Source: Bacteroidales bacterium (GTDB lineage: Bacteria > Bacteroidota > Bacteroidia > Bacteroidales > UBA932). Taken from it: DNA of 64,000 nucleotides. The DNA lies in contig JAILNI010000030.1 in the NCBI GenBank assembly GCA_024691765.1, positions 1 through 64,000 of the forward strand. The letters are read 5' to 3'. How positions within the stretch are numbered: the first letter of the stretch is position 1; each line of letters opens with the position of its first letter. Below, one piece after another: positions 41,557 to 48,966 of the stretch. The notes under the pieces were generated by a model. That model was given only the letters and a program-made list of their open reading frames with translations. It did no database searches and had not been told where the DNA came from. A program made the translations under genes and the position numbers.

Positions 41557-42699
41557 ATGAAGATAGGTAAGTATTCTTTCGGAATTGGCGACCGTTTCGC
41601 TCGCGAAGGCGTCAACCAGCTCAGGGCCCTCATAGAGGCCGAAGAGCGTTTCGGTGTGCACTTTGTGCCCGTATGGAACAAGTCCAACCGTGAACATCAG
41701 ATCGTGGGCACCCAGCCCGGGGAAACCCGCGCGGAGGCCGATGCGGCCGTAAAGGCTCTCGGCTACAAGGGACAGTATTTCGTGGATGCGGACCACATCA
41801 ACCTTACGAACGTGGACCGTTTCATCGACTCGTCCGATTTCTTCACCATCGACGTGGCCGACTACATAGGCAAGAGCGGCAGCATGGAGGAGCGTTTCCT
41901 TCCCGCAATCAGGGAAGCCGGCCGCATCTACCGTCACATCGCGGAAAAGAAGGGAGCGGACAATTTCGTCACCGAGGTTTCAATGGACGAGGTGGACGTG
42001 GCCCAGACTCCGGAGGAACTCCGCTACATCCTTCGTGAAATTGCAAAGGAGGGGATTCCGGTTCAGACCATAGCCCCCAAGTTCACGGGCCGTTTCAACA
42101 AGGGCGTGGACTATCGCGGCGACCTTTCGCAGTTCGAAAAGGAGTTCGAACAGGACCTGCTGGTGATCAAGGAGGCGGTGCGTGAATACGGGCTTCCGGA
42201 AAACCTCAAGCTCAGCATACACTCCGGTTCCGACAAGTTCAGCATCTATCCAATCATGGGCAGGCTTATACGCAAGCACGACATGGGCATACATATCAAG
42301 ACGGCCGGAACCACATGGCTCGAGGAGAACATAGGCCTTGCCGTAGCCGACCCCGCGGCCCTCGAGCTTGCGAAGAAGATATACGTGAACGCCCTCGGAC
42401 GCATGGACGAACTCACCGTTCCCTACGCCACCGTCATAGATGTGGACGTAACGAAGCTGCCTTCTCCCGAGGAGGTTGCGAAGTGGGATGCCGAGACCTA
42501 CGCCCGCACCATGAGGCACAATCAGGCGGACCCTCTCTACAATCCTTCCTTCCGCCAGCTTATTCACGTGAGCTACAAGATCGCGGCCGAACTCGCTGAT
42601 GAGTTCCTTCCCGCCCTCGAGAAGCATACCGACGTGATAGGGGAGCAGATTACCGCCAACCTCTGCGACCGCCACATAGCCAGACTTTTCAGCAGATAG
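41557..42699 (+). CDS. uxaE: tagaturonate epimerase-type protein
   Basis: YSFGIGDRFAREGVNQL; QYFVDADHINL; TIAPKFTGRFNKGVDYRGD; LSIHSGSDKFSIYP. Confidence 0.88.
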   Translation: MKIGKYSFGIGDRFAREGVNQLRALIEAEERFGVHFVPVWNKSNREHQIVGTQPGETRAEADAAVKALGYKGQYFVDADHINLTNVDRFIDSSDFFTIDVADYIGKSGSMEERFLPAIREAGRIYRHIAEKKGADNFVTEVSMDEVDVAQTPEELRYILREIAKEGIPVQTIAPKFTGRFNKGVDYRGDLSQFEKEFEQDLLVIKEAVREYGLPENLKLSIHSGSDKFSIYPIMGRLIRKHDMGIHIKTAGTTWLEENIGLAVADPAALELAKKIYVNALGRMDELTVPYATVIDVDVTKLPSPEEVAKWDAETYARTMRHNQADPLYNPSFRQLIHVSYKIAAELADEFLPALEKHTDVIGEQITANLCDRHIARLFSR

Positions 42700-42703
42700 C
42701 TTT

Positions 42704-43546
42704 ATGAAATACTCATTCGACGACCTGAAAGGACGCAACTGCGTCATTACCGGAGGCTTCGGAGTTCTGGGCCTCGCACTTACCAAAGGCCTGGCTTCGG
42801 CCGGAGTGAACATAGCCGTAATCTCACGCAAGGCAGGCAGCGATCCGCGTGCCGCCGAAATAGCGAAGGAGTTCGGCGTAAAGTGCATAGGCATTTCCGC
42901 CAGCACTCTCGACAAGGAGGCCCTGGAGGCCGCATGCAGGGAGGTGAACGCCAAACTCGGCCGTATCGACATCCTCATCAACTGCGCCGGAGGCAATTCC
43001 CCCAAGGCGACCTGCCCTGCCGAGCAGATGGCAGCCGACACTCCGCTGTCCGAGAGCTTCTACGGCCTCGACATCGCGGGCTTCAAGGATGTGTTCGACC
43101 TGAACTTTCAGGGAACCATACTGGCCACGATGGTCTTCACCAGGGAAATGGCGTCCGACGGCAAGGGAGGCAGCGTGCTTAACATCTCCAGCATGAACTC
43201 CTACCGTCCGCTTACCAAGATACCGGCCTATTCGGCCGCAAAGGGAGCCATCAACAACTTCACCCAGTGGTACAGCGTTCACGTGGCCCAGCTGGGCATA
43301 CGCTGCAACGCCATCGCCCCCGGTTTCTTCCTTACCGACCAGAACCGCTTCCTGCTCACCGACGAGTCTACCGGAGAACTCAAGCCGCGCGGAAAAAAGA
43401 TAATAGCCAACACCCCGGTCCACCGTTTCGGCGAACCCGACGACCTGGTGGGTACCATGTTGTATCTGCTCAGCGACATTTCCGGCTTCGTAACCGGAGT
43501 GACCATTCCCGTAGACGGCGGTTATTCCGCCTTCGGAGGCGTGTAG
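42704..43546 (+). CDS. SDR family D-mannonate oxidoreductase (fructuronate reductase-like)
   Basis: GGFGVLGLALTKGL; NISSMNSYRPLTKIPAYSAAKGA; NAIAPGFFLTDQNRFLL. Confidence 0.88.
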   Translation: MKYSFDDLKGRNCVITGGFGVLGLALTKGLASAGVNIAVISRKAGSDPRAAEIAKEFGVKCIGISASTLDKEALEAACREVNAKLGRIDILINCAGGNSPKATCPAEQMAADTPLSESFYGLDIAGFKDVFDLNFQGTILATMVFTREMASDGKGGSVLNISSMNSYRPLTKIPAYSAAKGAINNFTQWYSVHVAQLGIRCNAIAPGFFLTDQNRFLLTDESTGELKPRGKKIIANTPVHRFGEPDDLVGTMLYLLSDISGFVTGVTIPVDGGYSAFGGV

Positions 43547-43551
43547 AACGG

Positions 43552-44715
43552 CTATTCAGCCGGATAAATATTGAGGATTATATAATCCCTGAGGTCTTCG
43601 CGCTCGAGTATGTCCCGGGCGCGAAACCATACATGGCCGGATGCATACCAGCAGTCGCGGACCATGTCCACCTGCCGGCCGAACTCCTCCACGTCCTCGA
43701 AGCCCCTGTCCACGCGGCGCCTGTAAAACATGGGGTCGTGCTTGTAAGCCGCGAGACCTATGTAAAGGGGAACTCCGTTCATCACGTTCTGCCATTCCTT
43801 GAGCACTCTCGGGAAAGCGGCGAAATCGCCCCTGCCTATGCTCCAGTAAAGCTGGGGGAGAAGGTAGTCGACGCTGCCTTCGCGAACCCATCTGCGCGGG
43901 TCGGCGTAAAGGCGGCAGGTGTTGGATACGCGCCCCTGGGGCGAAACCCCGAAAACGGCGTCCGGCCTGACCTCATGGGTGGTTTCATGCAGGGTTTTCA
44001 CCACCTTGTCGATATTGCAGAAGCGCCATTCTTCCAGAGACTTTCCTGCGCCGTACGCCGCATAGAGGGTGGAATCGTTCCAGGCTCCCGCTTCGCTCCA
44101 GCCCCGCCTGTCGTCGCGCAGTCCGTCGGGGTAGAAGTAATCGTCGATATGGATGCCGTCCACGTCGTAACGGGTGAGGATTTCCCGCGTGATGTCGGAC
44201 AGGAACTGCACCACTTCGGGGTTGCCAGGGTCCAGATAATCGCGTCCGCCGTAATTGTGAACCCATTCCGGATGCTCATGCTTTACCTGGGTGCGGGCCC
44301 TGTCTGTGGAGTCGGAGAGGCTTACGCGCAGGGGATTTATCCAGGCGTGGATGGCCATGCCGTTGTCGTGCGCTACCCGCACCGCTATGCTCAGCGGGTC
44401 GAAATAGGGAGACATGCCCTCCACTCCCGTCAGCTGCCTGCTCCAGGGAAGGATGTCGGAAGCGTACATCGCATCCATCTCGCTGACCGCCTGGAAATAA
44501 AGGGTGTTGCAGCCCATTGCCGCCAATTCCCTTATGCTGGAGATGAGGTCGCTGCGCTGTACGAAATGCGAACGTTCGCCGCGTGGCCAGTCGAGTCCGC
44601 CCACCGTGGCAAGCCACACCCCGCGCTGCTCCTCGATGACGAGGGAGTCTGCCTGCGCCTTCGCGAAGGGGGAGACCAGAAAGAGTGAGAGCAGTATTGA
44701 CAGGAGCCCCTTCAT
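43552..44715 (-). CDS. secreted GHL10-type (DUF187/YngK-like) glycoside hydrolase
   Basis: QRGVWLATVGGLDWPRG; ELAAMGCNTLYFQA; GMAIHAWINPLRVS; DGIHIDDYFYP. Confidence 0.85.
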   Translation of the reverse strand: MKGLLSILLSLFLVSPFAKAQADSLVIEEQRGVWLATVGGLDWPRGERSHFVQRSDLISSIRELAAMGCNTLYFQAVSEMDAMYASDILPWSRQLTGVEGMSPYFDPLSIAVRVAHDNGMAIHAWINPLRVSLSDSTDRARTQVKHEHPEWVHNYGGRDYLDPGNPEVVQFLSDITREILTRYDVDGIHIDDYFYPDGLRDDRRGWSEAGAWNDSTLYAAYGAGKSLEEWRFCNIDKVVKTLHETTHEVRPDAVFGVSPQGRVSNTCRLYADPRRWVREGSVDYLLPQLYWSIGRGDFAAFPRVLKEWQNVMNGVPLYIGLAAYKHDPMFYRRRVDRGFEDVEEFGRQVDMVRDCWYASGHVWFRARDILEREDLRDYIILNIYPAE

Positions 44716-46143
44716 TTACAGAACCTTTACTTCCAGGGAATCTTCGACTGTGTAGTCGTAGTCTTCGTCATAGATGGTGGCACAGGCCCTGTGGGAATCG
44801 GCATAAAGCCTGGATTCGCCCCGGCGGAGGGTGTCCGTGAACTCCTTGTGATCCGGCGTGAAAACGCTTCCAACCTTGAAGCTGACGCTGTCAGGACCGA
44901 CTTCGGTTATTTCTATGCCCTGCTTCGTCCCGAAGCCGGAATCCCTGTCGATGGCGGCAGCGGAGCCGTAGCTCACGAAGCCTTTGGCGGCGGGGAAGAG
45001 GAAAGTGCCGGTGTGATTGTAATCGAATCCGGAGTGATGTTCCGTGACCAGCATCAATGGGGATTTGAGCGCGGCATCGACCTTAATGGATTCGGGAACG
45101 AGCCTTCCGCCATCCCATTCCCCTTCGAACGACAGCCCGCTTGCGAAAGTGTATTTGCCGTGGCCGGTGACGGGACCTTCGTAGCAGTCGCCGTTGGCAT
45201 ATTCCTTAATGGCCGATCCGGTGAGGTTGCCGTCCACCCATTCGCCCTCGACGCGGTCCTTTCCGTTGGTGAAACTGCCGTCGAAATGATCTTTTACGAG
45301 CACTCCGTGGCCGTGGCGCTTGCCCTCTTTGAATCCACCGGTGTATGTTTCGGTGACAGTGGAGCAATGGATGCCCACCTCGCTGCTGTCTTTGGAAGTG
45401 CCCTGGCCGTGCTGTTTGTCGTCGAACCATTCGCCTTTGTAGTCGTGAACATAACGGCGGCCCCCCTTGCTCATACTGTGATAGTGGCCCTGTCCCTGCC
45501 GCTTGCCGTCCACCCAGGCGCCATCGTATTCGCCCCAGTAGCCGTTGAGCTTGTAGTCCATGTGGCCGTTTCCGTGTGGCAGGCCTTCCGAGTTCACGTC
45601 GCCCTTATATACGTCTCCGTTTTCGAATTTGATGGTTTGCGGGGCTTTGACCGTCTCGCATTTGTGATCCTCGTAGAGTTCGGCGCATTTCTCACTGCCG
45701 AGATTCATTCCCTTTTCCCAGAGTTTTACGGCACCGTTCACGTCGGGGTTGCCGTCCGGAGTCCAGTCACCCTCGTAGAGCATAGTCCCCATCGAAGCGT
45801 AGGCCTCGGTATATCCTGCGTCCACGGCCTCAGTGAATTTCATCCAAGCCTCGGCGTAATTCAGCTCGCACTCGTAGAGTATCATACCGTATTCGTAATG
45901 GCCGAAGGCGACATACTCCGCTAATTCTTCGGGACTGCCGGCCTCCGCGAACCATTCGAAAGCCTTTTCCAGCCAATCTTTTGCAGCGCTCTCATCGCAT
46001 TCTTCGTCGTAATAGTAAGCGGCAAGAGCGACTGCTGCGGGGATGTCTTTCAGGGTGGCGGCTTTCTCGAAAAGCTCTACGGCTTTTTCCATATCTTCTT
46101 CGTAGATACGGTATGCTTCGTTGCGGTATTCTTGGGGACTCAT
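44716..46143 (-). CDS. Sel1/TPR-like N-terminus plus MORN-repeat protein
   Basis: MSPQEYRNEAYRIYEEDMEKAVELFEKAATLKD; repeated Y-x-G-x-W/F-x-x-G-x-x-H/Q-G-x-G units. Confidence 0.8.
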   Translation of the reverse strand: MSPQEYRNEAYRIYEEDMEKAVELFEKAATLKDIPAAVALAAYYYDEECDESAAKDWLEKAFEWFAEAGSPEELAEYVAFGHYEYGMILYECELNYAEAWMKFTEAVDAGYTEAYASMGTMLYEGDWTPDGNPDVNGAVKLWEKGMNLGSEKCAELYEDHKCETVKAPQTIKFENGDVYKGDVNSEGLPHGNGHMDYKLNGYWGEYDGAWVDGKRQGQGHYHSMSKGGRRYVHDYKGEWFDDKQHGQGTSKDSSEVGIHCSTVTETYTGGFKEGKRHGHGVLVKDHFDGSFTNGKDRVEGEWVDGNLTGSAIKEYANGDCYEGPVTGHGKYTFASGLSFEGEWDGGRLVPESIKVDAALKSPLMLVTEHHSGFDYNHTGTFLFPAAKGFVSYGSAAAIDRDSGFGTKQGIEITEVGPDSVSFKVGSVFTPDHKEFTDTLRRGESRLYADSHRACATIYDEDYDYTVEDSLEVKVL

Positions 46144-46150
46144 AAGGATA

Positions 46151-46158
46151 CAAATATA
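46151..46158 (-). promoter_or_regulatory. -7 box TATATTTG, 7 nt before ATG 46143
   Basis: CAAATATA on + strand. Confidence 0.6.
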
Positions 46159-46217
46159 CGTTTTTTTCGTATCTTCATAGTCTATGAAGCGAATACTCAT
46201 TCTTGCCATCCTTGTTG

Positions 46218-46316
46218 TGGCGGCGCAAGTGCCGCGCGAAACTGCGGCTCGAGGAATCCACCGGCAACAGCATCCTGCAGTATGAATTTCTGGACTCCTA
46301 CGGAGAGGCGCTCTAG
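46218..46316 (+). pseudogene. rng 3'-end ghost (WRRKCRAKLRLEESTGNSILQYEFLDSYGEAL*)
   Basis: Aligns to the RNase E/G C-terminus at 9009-9110 (WRRKYRCKLRLVESTANSILQYEFLNSEGEVLD*), about 25/32 identical; upstream in-frame stop; no start codon in that frame. Confidence 0.85.
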
Positions 46317-46334
46317 CGGGGCGCCTCTTTTTTC
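46304..46334 (+). terminator. intrinsic terminator carried with the rng ghost
   Basis: AGAGGCGC-TCTAGCGGG-GCGCCTCT then TTTTTC. Confidence 0.85.
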
Positions 46335-47464
46335 TTTCTGTACTGTGCCGGTGAGACTCCGTAATAATTTTTGAAAACGCGCCCTGCGGCCGATGCCGAT
46401 GCTTCGAACCCGGCTTTCTCCGCAGCCAGATATACGGGAATGTCCCCTTCTTTCAATAGCCGGGCCATGTGGTCGGCCCGGATTTTATTGAGGTAGGAAA
46501 GCATGGTATAGGGTGACATTTCCTTCTTGAACCGGAGTTCGATGCTGCGCCGGGACAGGGGAATGTCCGCGGTTATTTCCTCCAGCGAGATGCCGGAATT
46601 GAACTCCGAATCCATCTTTTCCACGATGCGCCTCACATAAGGGTCGGAAATGTTGTGCCTTGGAGTCGTCCCCCTTTCCACGACATTCAGGGGATGGATG
46701 CTTATTCTCGCCGGCCATATTTTCCCCTGCGAGTGCATTTCCCAGATGGTCTGGCCGAGCAGGTATCCCTGGCTTTCGTAATCCAGATTCACTGAAGACA
46801 GGCCGGGATAGGACAAGTTGCACTGGAATTCGTCGTTGTCCACCCCGAGCAGGGCGACGTCTTCCGGAATGGCGAACTTCAGTTCGTGGCAGTATTCGAC
46901 CAGACGGGAAGCGAGCACGTCGTTGGCCGCGAATATGGCGACGGGTTTCGGGAGCGAAGACAACCACTCCTTGAGGTCTTTCACGTCGTCCCTGTTCTCC
47001 CAGGTCTCAAAACTGAAGGCCCTAGCATCCGCTTCTGCCAGACTCTTGCTGTATCCTTCCCGTCTTTCCCTCGACCAGACCCTGTCGGAGTATCCGAAGA
47101 AGGCATAGTTCACATAGCGGCGCCGGAGGAAAAACTCCGCACCCATCCTGCCGATTTCCTGATAGCTGCCTCCAAGGGAGGGGATGCCCGGGGCATAGTC
47201 TCTTCCGGCCCTCAGCACTACGGGGATTCCCAGCGACTCCACCGTTTCCCTGTCCGCGCCTGCCCAGTTGCCGAAGATGGCGTCGGCCTTGATCTCCCTG
47301 GCCCTTTCGAAGACCTCGTGCCTGCGGGCGGGATTCAAATACAGGGAGGAATCCATGCGGAAATACATCCATCCTCCCACCGTGGCGGCAAAGGACGACA
47401 CTCCCTTGAGAAGACGGCGTTCCGGTTCCCGGGAATAATCACACAGCAGCATCAGTTTGAACAT
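46313..47464 (-). CDS. XylR-type AraC regulator (LacI-like ligand domain + AraC HTH)
   Basis: LLCDYSREPERRLLKGVSSFA...DVALLGVDNDEFQCNLSYPGLSSVNLD...AAEKAGFEASASAAGRVFKNYYGVSPAQYRKK. Confidence 0.92.
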   Translation of the reverse strand: MFKLMLLCDYSREPERRLLKGVSSFAATVGGWMYFRMDSSLYLNPARRHEVFERAREIKADAIFGNWAGADRETVESLGIPVVLRAGRDYAPGIPSLGGSYQEIGRMGAEFFLRRRYVNYAFFGYSDRVWSRERREGYSKSLAEADARAFSFETWENRDDVKDLKEWLSSLPKPVAIFAANDVLASRLVEYCHELKFAIPEDVALLGVDNDEFQCNLSYPGLSSVNLDYESQGYLLGQTIWEMHSQGKIWPARISIHPLNVVERGTTPRHNISDPYVRRIVEKMDSEFNSGISLEEITADIPLSRRSIELRFKKEMSPYTMLSYLNKIRADHMARLLKEGDIPVYLAAEKAGFEASASAAGRVFKNYYGVSPAQYRKKKEAPR

Positions 47465-47469
47465 GTGTG

Positions 47470-47477
47470 CAAAGATA
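47470..47477 (-). promoter_or_regulatory. -7 box TATCTTTG, 5 nt before ATG 47464
   Basis: CAAAGATA on + strand. Confidence 0.6.
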
Positions 47478-47484
47478 AAACAAT

Positions 47485-47527
47485 ATTTCGTTTTTGGTAT
47501 GTTATTATTCGTTATTTTTCGTTTTTT
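47485..47527 (+). promoter_or_regulatory. candidate XylR-type operator: TTCGTT direct repeats
   Basis: TTCGTT at 47487, 47508 and 47518 (spacings 21 and 10 bp) in the divergent regulator/GH intergenic. Confidence 0.45.
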
Positions 47528-47542
47528 AGAGATTTATTGCTT

Positions 47543-47550
47543 TACCTTTG
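47543..47550 (+). promoter_or_regulatory. -7 box TACCTTTG
   Basis: TAnnTTTG 16 nt before ATG 47567. Confidence 0.5.
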
Positions 47551-47566
47551 CGATAACTGGTAACCT

Positions 47567-48958
47567 ATGTCCAAAAAGCAATTCTTAATCCTGTTCATGC
47601 TGGCCTACCTCCCGGTTTCCTGTGCGAGGCAGCAGGGGCGGCTGCTTGGCAGCATCGTCGTTCCCGACCCCATGCCGATGGACAACGACATCACCGTCGG
47701 GTGCGAAACTCTGGACAGGGATTATGCCGACTACGACAGTTACAAGGAGTGGCTGCCGGTATTGGGCATAAGGAAGATACGCCTGCAGGCAGGATGGGCG
47801 AAAACGGAACGCGTCAGGGGAGAATACGATTTTGAGTGGCTGGATGCCATAATAGACGATGCGGTGTCGCGCGGACTGGAGCCATGGCTGCAGACCTCAT
47901 ACGGCAATCCCATATATCCGGGGGGAGGCACCCCGTTCCTGAAGGGCGGATGGCCGGAATCCGAAGAAGCGCTGAGGGCCTGGCACCGCTGGGTGGCCGC
48001 GATGGCCTCCCGTTACAAGGGAAAAGTCCGGGAATGGGAGATTTGGAACGAGCCGGACCTTAACATGTCATTCCGCCGGGACCCGGAACCCTTCGTGGAT
48101 TTTACGCTGGAAACGGCAAGGACCATACGGAGCGTCGATCCGGATGCCCGGATTGCCGCCTTCGCCTGGGCCGGCTGGCGTCCCGCCCTGTTCGGAGCCT
48201 GCATGTCCAGGATTTCGGAGCAGGACGGCCTGGGCCTGATAGACTGGATAACCTACCACTTCTACGAATATCGTCCCGAAGACATGTACCCCAAAGTTGT
48301 GCAGATGCAGGATTCCCTGTCGCGCTGGTCTTCGTCAATCAGCTTGCGTCAGGGAGAGACCGGTGCACCGTCCAAGGGTTATTGCGGGGGCGCGCTGGAC
48401 GAGTGGCCCTGGGATGAGGTTTCGCAGGCGAAATGGGACCTGCGGAGAATGCTCTCCGACAAGGCCCGCGGCATCCCCACGACCGTCTTTTCCATAAGCG
48501 ACATGAATTACGGCGCATCCGATGCCATCGTGAAGAAAAATGTGAAAGGGCTCCTTGAAACTGACTCGGAGAAACAGGTCATACGCCCCAAGGAGGCATT
48601 TTTCGCAGTGCGGAACCTTGTGGCATTGTGGAACGTGCTGGGGGAGAGCGTGCCGCGCAGCGCCGACGTGGACACCCCCGGTTCGTGGTCGGTATATGCC
48701 TTCGGAGCAGGAGACGGGAGGATGTCCTTCGCCTTGTGGGAGGATTCTTCGGTGCCTTCCGGTTCCGCGGAAATGTTTCCGGTCACGCTCAAAGTGCCCC
48801 GGGGCAGCATCCACCGTCCCGTAGCGGTGGACCTGCGCACCGGGAAGGTTTATGCCGTCAGCCGTTCGGTTTCTGCCGACGGTTCCCTGCTGCTCGGAGT
48901 ACCCGCCTATGACAGTCCGGTACTCATAGTACCGAAAAAGAAATTGCATTACAAATAA
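47567..48958 (+). CDS. clan GH-A glycoside hydrolase lipoprotein (GH39/GH5-like)
   Basis: Lipobox LPVSC; VREWEIWNEPDLNM acid/base; LRQGETGAPSKG candidate nucleophile. Confidence 0.8.
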   Translation: MSKKQFLILFMLAYLPVSCARQQGRLLGSIVVPDPMPMDNDITVGCETLDRDYADYDSYKEWLPVLGIRKIRLQAGWAKTERVRGEYDFEWLDAIIDDAVSRGLEPWLQTSYGNPIYPGGGTPFLKGGWPESEEALRAWHRWVAAMASRYKGKVREWEIWNEPDLNMSFRRDPEPFVDFTLETARTIRSVDPDARIAAFAWAGWRPALFGACMSRISEQDGLGLIDWITYHFYEYRPEDMYPKVVQMQDSLSRWSSSISLRQGETGAPSKGYCGGALDEWPWDEVSQAKWDLRRMLSDKARGIPTTVFSISDMNYGASDAIVKKNVKGLLETDSEKQVIRPKEAFFAVRNLVALWNVLGESVPRSADVDTPGSWSVYAFGAGDGRMSFALWEDSSVPSGSAEMFPVTLKVPRGSIHRPVAVDLRTGKVYAVSRSVSADGSLLLGVPAYDSPVLIVPKKKLHYK

Positions 48959-48966
48959 TCCAAGAT

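Noticed and set aside
46132-46374. 80-aa ORF in the track covering the rng ghost
   Set aside because: It reads the ghost out of frame (NPPATASCSMNFW); homology to RNase E/G is only in another frame, so this is not called as a gene.
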